From Armillaria gallica (taxonomy: Eukaryota; Basidiomycota; Agaricomycetes; Agaricales; Physalacriaceae): DNA of 64,000 nucleotides. A program made the position numbers and the translations under genes. Positions 1 to 10,608 of the stretch are shown here, in pieces; position 1 is the first letter of the stretch; the number at the start of each line of letters is the position of its first letter. Below the pieces are notes generated by a model. The model was not told where the DNA came from, did not search any database, and worked only from the letters and a program-made list of their open reading frames with translations. The stretch covers positions 3,503,001 through 3,567,000 of the forward strand of contig JBANDB010000007.1 in assembly GCA_037576215.1 (NCBI GenBank), read 5' to 3'.

Positions 1-411
1 TTCTAGAGCAGCAAGAAATGCTGGACCATTGTCAGTCACAATTTCTCGAAGTGAACCCCATCGGCATATTAGGTCTTCAAATATGAAACGTGCTAGGGCT
101 TCTGCATTTTCCTTGCGAAGCATGCGAAACTCTGGGTATGCACTCATAGAGCAGCGAGCATGAACAATGTACTTGAACCCATTTGAGCGTGGAAGATGAA
201 ATGTATTGATATAAGCCTTAGAAAATAGTGGTGCAGGATAAGAGACAACTGGAGGAATATGCCATTTTTCTGTTTGACGTATCTGACACAAGTGGCATGT
301 TTTCACAAACCACTTGATGTCTGATAGCATCTGTGGCCACCAATAGCGCTTGAGAATATGCTATCGAACAGAACAGACACCTTTATGTCCTAGTTCATCA
401 TGAGCAATTTG
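1..411 (-). pseudogene. Ty3/gypsy integrase, N-terminal part (continues past window edge)
   Basis: This holds the H2C2 zinc-binding motif of the integrase: a His pair in HDELGH, then CHLC about 40 residues later, followed by the start of the catalytic core with IVTDNGPAF near the window edge (the second catalytic Asp). An in-frame TAG at 361-363 separates the His pair from the rest, so the protein is interrupted. It lies in the same frame as the RT/RNase H region. The C-terminal integrase region is beyond the window. Confidence 0.85.
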
Positions 412-1581
412 CATGACATTATATCGTCTGTCTGGTGGTATAACCAGTTTGTGCTCTCCTGCAGGATCTCGTTTCCAAAGTTCCCCATCTTTGAGGAAGA
501 ATTCTGATGTGTAATTTCCAAATGTTCGCAGTTGATCATCGGAAAGATTGGGAGGTTGGGTAAAATCAGAGAGAAAATGTCTGACATGTTCTAGTCTTTC
601 ATCTGCTGCAGTTGCTTTCTTATTACATGGGATAATAATTGGGGTATCTGATGGAATGGGGTTCTGGACTAATGGATGACTGGTTGCTTTTGTAAATATT
701 TGCATTGGGCTTAGGATTTTGCGTCCTGAAGCACGAACATCTGGATGAGGGTTTATAGTATGAAGGAAGCCATAGTATTTGTCAACCCAATCAATATCAT
801 CTCCTTCAGGTGAGGGATCTCCTGGTTGGGGACGCCTTCTCGATAGGCCATCTGGTCCATGAGTCTTGCCTGGTACATGTACAAGTTTGAAATGAAATAG
901 GAGGATTCCAGCTACCCAATGGTTGATAACTGCACTGGGATTCATATCTGGGTTATTGATCATTCCTTTGATTGCAGTTGCATCAACCTCTACAATCAGG
1001 TTCTTCACTGATATAATCCAGAGTGCAGCCTCCTTAAGGGCTTGATAAAGACCGTATAATTCAAGCTTGGGTTGGCTATAGTTAGATTCTGTTTTGTTGA
1101 GTGCAATGGATCCAAAACGAGAAGGGTATCGTCGCTTGGGGTTATTAGGGTCTTGTTGGAATAGGGCATAGCCAACAGCTTCTGCACTGGTATTCACAGC
1201 TAGAATTACAGGTGCCTCTGATTTGTAGTTAATAGGGCGAAGAGTGGGTGAGTTTATGATTGCGTCTTTCAAAGCATGTTGTGCAGCTTCTTGATCTGGC
1301 CCCCAGTAGAACTCTACACCTTTGTGGGTGAGGTTGACTAGAGGCCTAGCAATAAGGCTGTAATTGCGAATGTATATGCGAAGTATCCCAGAGGTTCCCA
1401 AAAATGAACGAATATCCGTAAGGTCATGGCATGGACCCCAGTTTTTGATCTTGTCAACTTTTCCATCTTCTGGAACTCGCCCCTCATAGGTACACTTGTG
1501 TCCCACTATGACTGCCTCAGGTACACACAAATATGCTTTCTTTCCTGACCATGTGCAACCAACATATTTGATACGTTCCAC
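364..1581 (-). pseudogene. Ty3/gypsy pol: RT thumb and RNase H domain
   Basis: This open stretch of about 400 codons encodes the region after the RT active site: LGTSGILRIYIRNYS (the RT connection that precedes RNase H), then an RNase H-like fold with ILAVNTSAEAVGYALFQ (first acidic position changed to Asn), KLELYGLYQAL, LIVEVDATAIKGMI and the terminal VHVPGKTHGPDGLSRR. The last motif is the usual end of the gypsy RNase H (the HVPG..N..AD.LSR box). It is in frame with the RT region upstream (1582-2991) and the integrase downstream. The first open codon here is not a biological start, because the protein is the middle of a polyprotein. Confidence 0.87.
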
Positions 1582-2991
1582 TATTCGATTTAGATTTTGG
1601 AAGTGCTCCCATATGAATTGCCTAATACCAGAATTTTCAGGAATAGTTGTGTATTCTCCATGCTCATTCTGATATCATGATTCTGGGCCTTTGATTCCTG
1701 CATCATCTACAAATGGAATGGTGATATCAGGAATTTCTTCCTGAAGTGTATATGTGATATCGCCTTGGAGGATTTGCATAGAATTTGTCCATCCCATGGG
1801 AAGCATAGTTAAACGAAAAGTTCCTAGAGGTGTTTGGAAAGTAGTGAAATCTCAGCTTTGTGTAGCTAGGAGCCTTTGATCAAATGCAACAAATAAATCA
1901 AAGACACCATAGCATGCATGTCCACCAAAAGTCTCTGCAAGTTGTTCAATGAAGGGAGGAACACCTGAGTTGCGAATAGTGATAGCATTTAGTGGTTGGA
2001 GATCATGTACAATACGAAGGGAATGTCCATCCTTCTTGAAGACTGTAAACCATTTGGAACGATATGATGAACTGGATGGCTCATATATGCCTGTCGCAAT
2101 TTTATCTTTGACTATGTCAATCACTTCATGGTAGAGTCCAGGGGGAATTGGTATGTTTTTGTGAACCCATGGTATATGTTCAATGACTGGTATAACAACT
2201 GGAGGGAAGAAGTCTTCACGGAATTTCCCCTTCTGAGATTCATCCCATGCAAAACCCTCATTTTGAGTCATCATAAAGTGATGCATCAACTTCCTCTCTT
2301 CTGGCCATAAGAAGTCACCAGGATGGTTATTTTCAATGATATCATAGCCTTCTTGGGTATATCTTCCAGTGGGAGTGAAATCAGGAGGATTGGTGGATAA
2401 AATTGGGAGGTTAGCAAGAGGATCTCCAGTTATATTGCGGATAATTCGGAATTCTTCTGGTAAGGTGGTTGGTACTGGCTTGGTCCTATTGGCAACTATC
2501 TTGTACTTCTTCTTGCTTGGTTTTGGACGAGAGACTGTTAAAATACCAGTTGGAGTATAGCTTTCTTGGTTTTCCCATAAATTAGTGGTGTCAAATAGTT
2601 CAAGATAAAGGAGTTCGTGTGGGGAATCAACATGCTGAATGACTGAAAAGGTATTGACAGGTGAATGATTTGGTGGATTTTCCCCAGTATGATCCAATTT
2701 TTCAGATTTTAATGTTACAAGTGGTTCATCAGGTAGAGAACATGCAAACTCGCGTGCACGCCTCATATACGGAAGGGATTGATCAATATTTGGAGTATGT
2801 TTGAGTTGTGATTCAGATATGGCTTTAATACAAATAGCATAACCAGGTATAGAGATAAGATCTACATCAGGTGTAGAACCATCTGTGGACTGAGCAATAG
2901 AATAAGTCTGCTGAGAAAAGTCTGTTGGTAGTTTTTCAACTGTAATAGATAAACTGAGTTCCCCTTTATCAGAAAAGAGGTTCTCGGTCAT
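1582..2991 (-). pseudogene. Ty3/gypsy pol: reverse transcriptase
   Basis: The frame opens with an ATG at 2989-2991 that overlaps the protease stop codon. After a spacer of about 260 residues come the RT hallmarks: IPPGLYHEVIDIVKDKI, RIVHDLQPLNAITIRN, the active-site motif YGVFDLFVAFDQR, then TPLGTFRLTMLPMGWTN and the second active-site box FVDD. TGA stops at 1852-1854 (just after the first active-site Asp box) and 1675-1677 (just after FVDD) interrupt it, and both sit where an Arg CGA codon would fit. The enzyme cannot be made full length without readthrough. Confidence 0.88.
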
Positions 2992-4121
2992 TAAGGAAAA
3001 TTTGCATTCGGCAAAGGACGAGGTTCATGAATATGAGGTTGAGAGCTGAGATGTCCATTTGGCCAGCTAAAACGAGGGTTTCCTCTTTCATGAGTTGGAA
3101 GAGTAACTGTCTTTCCAGTATTTGGATCAGTGAGAGTGACAAGTTGATCTCCATTAAAACGATTGTCAATCTTGGATTCTGTGAGAATGCTGAAAGGTCT
3201 TCCCAATAGAATGTCATAGGCAGCATTTTTGACTACATGCACTTGGAGCAGAACTTCTAGACCACCAAAATCAAAGGGAACATTATGACAGATCTCCTCT
3301 GACCAGTCACTTTCATTATTGGCTGATTGTAGTGAGATCTTGATTGTAGGGTCTAATGGTAGTCCAAGCTTCTGCCATACATCATATGACATGGCAACCA
3401 CTTGGCATCCTTCATCTAGAATTGATTCCACTTCTCGTATCCCATCGACAGTAGGTGTCAAAGCACGTAAGCCTGCAGATCGGTCTGCAACCATGATCTG
3501 CATGTGTCTTCCTTCTTGAAGAGTCATGATGAGCATAGCATCCTTCCCTATGGCTACTGCTGCACTTCCTTTGGCTGCAGAGCCAATAGGTACTTTGCGA
3601 TTTGTGAGTACATCTTTTACTCGAGACCGAACTCCTGCAGATTCGCTACAGATTTCACCAATTGTGACTGTGATCTCAGTATTAAGGACTCTTTTCACTA
3701 AGTCCTCTGTTAGACCTTCAGCCATGATAGGTGCAGCATGTTTGTATTGGCGTGTGTCTTTTGGTTTAGCCATTGCTTCTGCAGCTGGTGCTTTATCTTT
3801 GGGTTCAGCTGCAGCAACAGGTGTTGATGATGTCTGTGCTTCTCCTGCAGTAGGTATAGGTGTCTTCTTCTTGCCTTTAGTAGATGCCTGTTCTTCTGGC
3901 TCTTTCTGGTCTTTAGAGGCTTCTTCTGTATTCTTCTTTGCTCGAGCCTTCCTGGTATTTTGAACAACTCCTTTGAGAATTTGGGACACCTCATCGCGAT
4001 TTTGAATAACACTATTCAGCATGGTAGTGACCTCATCATCATCATCAGAGCATTCCACTTCCTCCTCTGCTATAACCAGCATTTGAGCTACAGGTCCTAA
4101 AGGAACTGAATTTCTAGCCAA
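2991..4121 (-). pseudogene. Ty3/gypsy protease region (retropepsin-like)
   Basis: An open stretch of about 376 codons on the minus strand. The N-terminal half is charged and low-complexity (acidic run, Lys/Glu-rich, Ala-rich linker). The C-terminal half is retropepsin-like: ESILDEGCQVVAMS aligns with the active-site loop that is usually D-S/T-G, here D-E-G, and VVKNAAYDILLGRPFSIL is the ILG-type flap/partner motif typical of fungal gypsy proteases. It is in the same frame as gag (separated by the TAA at 4212-4214), so gag and protease were once one protein. The stop TAA (2991-2993) overlaps the RT start ATG. Confidence 0.82.
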
Positions 4122-4211
4122 TTGTGATGGAGTGATTGTGTGGATTGGTTGTTGAGTCCCAGAAGACGGGAGGGATGATGGATATATTATTTCAGGTATT
4201 TGGTATGTTCC

Positions 4212-5925
4212 TTATGTTTGCCTTTTCATAGTGAGCAGATTGGCTGACATTTGTGCAGGAGCATTCTTGTCTGCATGCCATTTGAATACATGATCGCACA
4301 TGATTCCTGCTCCTCTTGGGATTTCTGTCCCATCTGGCATGACTGTCCTTTTGGTGTTACTGTCATATTTGATCAATCCTTTGTCTTGATCTGCTCTGCG
4401 ATTATCGCAATCTCTCCATTTTTTATCACAAGCATCATATGCACATTTGCGATTTGCATTTGCTCCTCCAGCCACACCTCCCTCAACAAGACGATTGATA
4501 GCCATTAACAGGTCTCCCATTGTCACTTCTTGTTTAACAATGGGGGCTGCTGGTGAAGCTACTTCTGGAATAGGGGCTGAAAACTGGGGTGCTACAGATG
4601 GTTGGGGAGGAGCTGGAGGTTGTGTTGGAAACATTGGATATCTGCTATGAGTCTGGTATGGATTCACATATGCTCCAGAGTTCATGTCATGGAGTGCCTG
4701 TATCACTTCCCCCATTAATAGTTTAGGTTGTGGAGGAGCATGATGCACCTGAGGAGTGGGATCTGTATATATTTGTTGTGGCATAGCTGGTGCAGGCATC
4801 TGCCATGTGGGATATGAAGCAGGCATACCCATTTGTAGTGATTCATATTGATACATTTGTGGTGGGTACATCATTGGAAGATTTCCATAGGGTGAGAGTT
4901 GACTCTCCAGAATGTACTTGGCTGCTGCCTGGACCAGCTCATAGTCAAATGGTTCACCAGGCTGCTGGTTTGGATGCATAAGAGACAACCGCTGAATGAT
5001 ATGCATCTGAAGTGCTGGATGAATTCCCTTGCTATAAAAATAGTTGAGATCTGCCTTGGAAATAAGTGGTGTAGTTCTCTGTAGTAGATCAAGGCCAATA
5101 GTCATGATATGTCGATCATATTGGCCAAAGTCATCTAGAGTTTGAATGGGTATCTTTTGAAGGTACTCCACTACTTGCCGCAAATGTGCAGAGGTGTAGC
5201 GATCTGTCTTATTTGCTTTTGGATAGTATGAGTAACACTGTGTCTTAAAGACAGTCTAATCTGGAGTTGCCACTCTAGCTCCTGGCAGTCTTCCCCACAA
5301 TTCTCTAGCACTTGGATCCATGTATAAGATTGCAGCATCAATGAAATCTTTGTCATTAGCCTTTCCAATGGATCTGCAGGTCCTCTCCACTTCATCAAAG
5401 AAGACCGACAATGTGAAGTTGTCTTCTGGTCCCTTCCATGTCCAATGTGGAGCTTTATTTGACCCATGAAGCGGAAGTTGTTGTGGTGGTGGAGCTGTCA
5501 TATTGGAATGTGATTGATTTGATGTAAAGAGATGCTGTGGCTGTAAAGGCAATTGTGAACTGGATTGTTGAGAGAAATTATCTCTTGGAGAAGAGACAAT
5601 TGGAGACGAAGATGCAGATGGAGTAAGGGGTGATAATGGAGAGTTTCCAAATGGATCAGAGAGAGATGTGTTAATGTGAGCGTGATGGGACTCTTCCTCT
5701 GGGACAATAGAAAAGAATGATTGATCTGCTTCCTGGTCAGGAGTAGGTGGATGATGTTGGATAGCAGCTGCTACAATTCTTCGTAGATTGTCCAATTCAG
5801 CTTGTAATTCGTTCTGATGTCTAATACGATCTGCAGTAGCACGAAGGTGTCTGTCAGAAATTGTGAAATATCTCCCCTCGCGGTGGGCTCCAGTTGCAAG
5901 GCTGGGAAACTAGGTGTAAACCAAA
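4212..5925 (-). pseudogene. Ty3/gypsy gag, interrupted
   Basis: Two open pieces (5256-5795, extending upstream to about 5900, and 4212-5183) lie in one frame, split by a TAG at 5256-5258. The upstream piece carries a basic/coil-forming start (ATADRIRHQNELQAELDNLR), a Ser/Pro-rich linker and the start of the capsid-like region (ELWGRLPG). The downstream piece continues the capsid-like helices (LQMHIIQRLSLMHP), then a Pro/Gln-rich tail and a Cys/His-containing stretch (CAYDACDKKW..CDNRRADQ). A TAG upstream of about 5900 and a TAA at 4212-4214 are further breaks. The gag call is by position and composition. There is no ATG at the start of the open piece. Confidence 0.72.
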
Positions 5926-5929
5926 GATA

Positions 5930-6420
5930 TGTTTCCTGGCGAATTCTTTTGAATGCAAGGAGGGCTTCAACGATTCTGACAGATGTGTACTGGATTAATT
6001 AAAATGAATGAAGTGGTTACTGAGATTTAATGATTAGGAAGATGTTAAGCAATGGTTTCCAGATACTGAATTGTATATAAGTTCTCCTGGTGATAGAGCC
6101 CTAGGTAGTGCTAGGCAGCAGCTATGCTTGGAGGGTAAATGCAAATGTATTGGTAGACCTGGCTAAAGATGGGGGAAAAAGTCCTCCTCTCTGTCTAATT
6201 TACAGCTGCTTATATACTACTAGAGAACAATGAGTTTCCATACTTGGGGAACAATAGGTAGGAACAATGGGAGTACAGAACAATGAGATCAGATGATAGA
6301 ACAATGGAATTACAGAACAATAGAACAATAGGAGAGAACAATGATCAATGGGACAATGATCAATATTTGATGATCAAAAGATCATGATGAGACAATTTAG
6401 CTACATGAATCTGGGTTTCT
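5930..6420 (-). repeat. Likely 5' LTR/leader of the gypsy element with GAACAAT repeats
   Basis: This non-coding stretch is just upstream of gag on the element's strand. GAACAAT occurs eight times between about 6222 and 6343, often followed by GG or AG, and TATATAA-like sequence sits near 6073. The position fits an LTR or leader and the array looks like a regulatory or slippage-prone segment. LTR ends, primer-binding site and target duplication could not be identified. Confidence 0.5.
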
Positions 6421-7369
6421 ATTGTGATCTGATGCTGAGATCTTGGATAGGGATCTGGAGAGGATATTCTCTTCTTCCTGTATGCTGTTCTGGAGCATGG
6501 CAAAATGTGAGATAGAGCTCACATTGGTGCACAGCCTGCACTAGATGTGCACAACGTGCAGGTCTGCAGGTGAGGTTAAGGCCTATGGCTTTGAGTCGAT
6601 GGGTGAGCCTTGGTCGTTTCCGAGCAAAGATGCCAGAAATCCTGGCTGAGGAATTGGGCGAGTTCAGAGGAACATGGCTTCGCTGGTGGAGTGCGATGCA
6701 ACCAGAGTGAAGGGCAAAGACCAGAGAAATCACGGAATGGAGCAAAGTCGCTGATGGTGGCGATTGGTCCTTGCTGTGATTGCCAGGTCCGAATGGATTC
6801 TTGGGAATCGTGGCATCTCTCACCTGGTGAGGAATCACTGCGAAGGTCCAGGGAGGAGGCGAGGTGGAGGTTTGGAAGGATGCTTTGAGAGACATGGCAT
6901 GGGTACTGACATTGTTGGTGGAGCATGAGAAAGAAATTTGATAGTGCCATATCGAGTGCCAGCATTTGTCGTCACCCTGTGCAGCATATGGCCTGACCTC
7001 GCAATCATATCTAAATACAACCATGTCTGTCAGCAAGAAAAATAGTTTGATCAGTATAGGATAAAACAGTAAATGTAAATAGTGGGTAGGACAAAAATTG
7101 AAGCAAACAAATTATGATCGAGGTCACAAGAGCCACGGCAATGTGCATGGAATCTCACCAATGATAATATATTCATGCCAAGGCACAGCAATGATGCCCA
7201 ACAGCAAACGGCATTTTGGAGTGTTCAGGTAAGCACGGCATGCAATGGCAGCTGGCATTGCAATGGCAAACGTTGACTTGTGGCATTTAGCCACTAGCCA
7301 CATTCTGGCTAGAGCCCATGAGAATTCAACAGGTTTGCCTGGCTAGCTCCTGCATTCAAAGCCTAAAAT
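6421..7369. other. No gene recognised; short ORFs without known motifs
   Basis: A 205-codon minus-strand open stretch (6419-7036) runs here but shows no motif I recognise, and an overlapping frame is similarly open. It may be old LTR or flanking repeat. 7190-7290 contains several near-repeats of GGCAATG/GGCATT. Confidence 0.4.
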
Positions 7370-9330
7370 CTACAGCCAGGGCTCTAATTTGTTTCTGGTT
7401 CCCCTGGAGCTTCTTGTCATGGTGCTGTTCCGTTCCATGGGTCTGGTCATAGACCACCTTGCACTGCCATTCCTCATATATGAAAAGGATGTGTTCTTTC
7501 CATTCAGGGTAGGTCTTGGGTACTCTGACACCAATGTTTGCGATGAAGCAATGAAGGAGGTGTAGCTCAGAGGGACTCCCATCCTTACCACGTGCACTAG
7601 TGCGCTTCGGTCACTCTCATCATTTCATTGCCTTGCTAGCTTGGCTTCATGTTCTAGCTCCTGGAAGTACACCATAGCTGGTTGTCCTCCCATTCACAGT
7701 TCGACTATGCATTTTTCATGGACTTCTTCAATGGCAGGGTCATGGAACTGGTCATTTATTTCCTTGACAAAGTCATCCCAGTGTGGGTAGTGGTGGTTCG
7801 GGGTCGGCAGGGTTATTTGTCCAGAGTTTTTCTTGTTGGTGGACCCACCAGTCTCAGGCTGCCCCCTCAAAGTGGGAGGCAGTGAAGGGCACCATTAGAG
7901 ATGCTAGGCCTTGGAAATATTGTCGGAACATCTCGAAATACGTGAGGCAGTCACCGACAAAGCGGTCTATGTCGTTGTGCTCCCCTTTGAACACTTCAGG
8001 CATCTTCATAAGGATGGGTTTGATGCTGGTGAAGAGAGGAGCGTCGTCTTCATCCCAGGCACCGACTGGTCCTCAGCATGGCAGGTTGAAGCCTGGGGGT
8101 CTGGGCACCAAGAATCAATCTGGATCAGGATTGTAGATTGGTCACCCTGGTCTACCCCTGTCTGGGCAGTTCCATAAGTCAGCGATCTCATTTGTGAGCC
8201 AGTGGTTCTCGTCCTGCAGCAGCGCCATTTGATCCATCAGCTGTTGCAGCCTTTCTTCTGTCATCAGCCCTGTCAGAGCTGTTGACCTGCCCCATTCATC
8301 CATCCTGTCCATTCCCTCTATTCCTGCTCCTGCCATTAACCTACTCGTCTGTTGCCCCTGATAACTCGGCTGGCATGAGTTTTGTTGTCAGGGCGGCGAG
8401 TCTGGTAGTGGTCAGAGATCTGTCCACAGCATGTCCTCCGCGTTCTGTGAGGGGACGAACCCCCATCTGAATGTTTCTTTGTCATAGCCAAAATTCTCAA
8501 AGAGATTTGGCGGGTCCTTGCTGCTCTCATAGTCGGGCATCCTTGAGTATGGCAAGAGCATTGAGGTTGTCCTCCAGTCGGGTCTGCTCTGAAACGGTTC
8601 AGGAATGTAGTCCCTGTCTGATTCGGTTACCAGGGGCAGGACCGAAGACAGTCCAGTTTCAGTTTTTGTGGATTCACGCTGCAATCCCTGGTGTCCAATT
8701 GTTGTAGTAGGTGCTGGCGGTGTTGCATTGCCCCATCAGCTAGTCTCCCTGCTCTGTTGCCAGATAGAAGTCCATGTGGACTCAGGGAAATTGGTTGTGG
8801 GGCCATTCAGCCCATACATCAAAGTCTCACTGCCTGAGCTCCCAGGCAGCAGTTCAGTGGGGTCCGAAGATCTCTCTGTCGATGTCAGCGAGTTTGGGCC
8901 ACTCATAGTCTGCACCCCAGAGGTTAAAGGGGTCACTGTCAGTTCTGAAGGGGACTGGGTCCTGGAATGGGTCAGGGTCGCTGTCAAAGTGCTGTTGTCG
9001 GACTCCAGTGACCAGCTCATCGGAACTGGTGTCGCTGTCCTCGTCAGGCCAGGGGTCAAATCATCGTCAAATGGGAAAAGGGATCAAGTTCTTTAAGCTC
9101 AGGTGGTAAGGGTAAAGCGTTCCTTGGTCAGGACTGGGAAAGTTCCTCAGCCATTGATATCCAGTAGAGGAGAATTGGATCCTGCTGGTTGGGAGCATCA
9201 GGTAGTTCATGGATGGCAGGGCATAGGTGCCCCACTGGTTGGTCCCACTCCCTGAGTGTGGCGGGAATATTCTCCTCCAACCAGGCAGCGATGGCTGTCT
9301 AGTCAATGTTGTTGATGTAAGGTATCCCAT
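7370..9330 (-). pseudogene. Second retroelement gag-like region, heavily decayed
   Basis: The minus strand carries gag-like segments spread over shifting frames with many stops. The clearest are a coiled-coil-like helix LQQLMDQMALLQDENHWL (near 8200), then a capsid-like core near 7850-8000 with FRQYFQG and HFEGAAWDWW (the Ala-Trp box typical of retrotransposon gag), and a downstream piece near 7460 with YPEWKEHILFIYEEWQ. Ser/Thr-rich sequence lies upstream (8736-9059). No protease or RT of this element is found to the left, where the 5' side of the first gypsy element begins, so the first may have inserted into this one. It is clearly non-functional. Confidence 0.6.
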
Positions 9331-10004
9331 GTTCCAGCTTGGGGAAGGCAGAGCCTCTGTTTGGAGGCCGTATCAGCCAGATCAGAATGGGTTGGTGGTT
9401 CTTGGTGGGCTCAGGGGATCTCTGTATCCTACTAGGCCCTGGGGTCATGTTTTGGGGGTAGGGCTCTGAGGTTGATACCTTAGAGGGTTCCTCCCTACTT
9501 GAGTAGAATTCCTCAGAGGACTGGTAGCAGATGGTTGCGGTCCTCCAATGGGTGGTGCTCATACACATCGTTGTTGAATGGGCGGCTGCCACACTTAGCC
9601 AACCCACTCGTTGTCTGGGTTCAGTGGTGTAGAGGTCAATATAGTGCCTTGGGAAAGGGGCTGTCCTAAAGTCGGTTCTTGAGGCTCTTTGCAGTACCCT
9701 GATTCAGAGAAGGAAGTTCCTGACTTCCCTGGCATAGAGGAGGGTGATAAGCCCAGTGAAGAAGAAGATGAGAGTGGCTAGTCCAATAGCTACTCTGATA
9801 CTGATTGTCTGGATGGGGGTCAAGTCGGGGGTCATCTACGGTGTCAAGGGAAAAGTTAGCAATCTTCTTGGTAGACTGCAATGAGGAGCTCTATTAGGAG
9901 AACTGCGAGGTTATTGAAAAGGATAATGTCTTCTTTGGTCAGAGTTGGTGGCAGAGTCTGGATCATACACAGGCTTTGATAGCGAGTGTGATTGATGGTT
10001 CTGG
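9331..10004 (-). pseudogene. Decayed upstream part of the second gag-like region
   Basis: Short open pieces on the minus strand (9299-9607, 9666-9881) are Pro/Ser/Thr-rich and continue the decayed region to the left. No domain is recognisable. Linking them to the gag-like core is an inference from shared strand and composition. Confidence 0.35.
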
Positions 10005-10346
10005 TCACAGCTGGTGTGACGGGATGTAGTGGTTCAGTGGTGGGGATCGGTTTTGTTGTTTGAGCTGGGCATCTGCTTTCCAGTTGTAGGTGTATAGGAG
10101 GTAGAAGAGGATGAAGAGGAGGATGACGATGATGGCACTGACAACACTACCAAGGATGATCGCAATTTTGTTCTTTCGGAGGAAGAACTCCTGGACAGCT
10201 AGCATATGAGGAGTGGTGTAGAAAAGCTTTGAGCTAACGGTTATGCCTGGACTTGGGAATAACAAACAAGGTGACCAAAGGCTGTCTCGTGTTTGGACAA
10301 TCACCTGAGGTACTGTGGAGTTTGCTACAGCGAGGTGGTTAAACAC
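10005..10346 (-). CDS. Small ORF with one transmembrane helix (unknown)
   Basis: A 113-codon open frame. The middle has a basic patch (FFLRKNK) followed by about 25 uninterrupted hydrophobic residues (IAIILGSVVSAIIVILLFIL, then FYLLY), a strong single-pass membrane helix, and then a polar Gln/Pro-rich tail. It lies just upstream of, and on the same strand as, the decayed gag-like pieces and may be the first exon or N-terminus of that element's ORF1. I do not recognise the family. Confidence 0.4.
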   Translation of the reverse strand: MFNHLAVANSTVPQVIVQTRDSLWSPCLLFPSPGITVSSKLFYTTPHMLAVQEFFLRKNKIAIILGSVVSAIIVILLFILFYLLYTYNWKADAQLKQQNRSPPLNHYIPSHQL

Positions 10347-10584
10347 TTAGACTCTCAGCGAGTAATAAGAGTAAAGTCCGGTATATATAAACTTAGCTCA
10401 AAGCTAGGGTACAAGGCTGAGAGCTAAGCTACTTATATACTATTCATACGATGCTATATATAAACATGTCCATCTGTCAAACGGGTGTCAGGTTGTATGG
10501 AAGTCTGTCCGTAACCATGTGTCCCAGCAGGAATGCTGAAGTTGTTTGGTTTAGCACTGGTAACCACATGTATGCCGAGGTGCC

Positions 10585-10608
10585 AAGATAAGATAAGATA
10601 AGATAAGG
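10585..10608. repeat. AAGAT microsatellite (about 4.5 units)
   Basis: A perfect tandem repeat of the 5-mer AAGAT (equivalently AGATA) lies within an AT-rich stretch. Each unit contains a GATA core. Confidence 0.85.

Larger units (their letters stand above)
1..6420 (-). mobile_element. Ty3/gypsy LTR retrotransposon, decayed, cut by the left window edge
   Basis: Read on the minus strand, the order is gag, aspartic protease, reverse transcriptase, RNase H, zinc-binding integrase, which is the Ty3/gypsy order. Gag and protease share one frame (about 5900 down to 2991). RT, RNase H and integrase share a second frame (2991 down to the window edge), and the two frames meet at an overlapping stop/start at 2989-2993. 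Five in-frame stops break the proteins (5256-5258, 4212-4214, 1852-1854, 1675-1677, 361-363), and each can arise from one C to T or G to A change. The 5' LTR/leader should lie around 5.95-6.4 kb, but I could not fix its ends because the partner LTR is outside the window. The element is not active as it stands. Confidence 0.9.
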
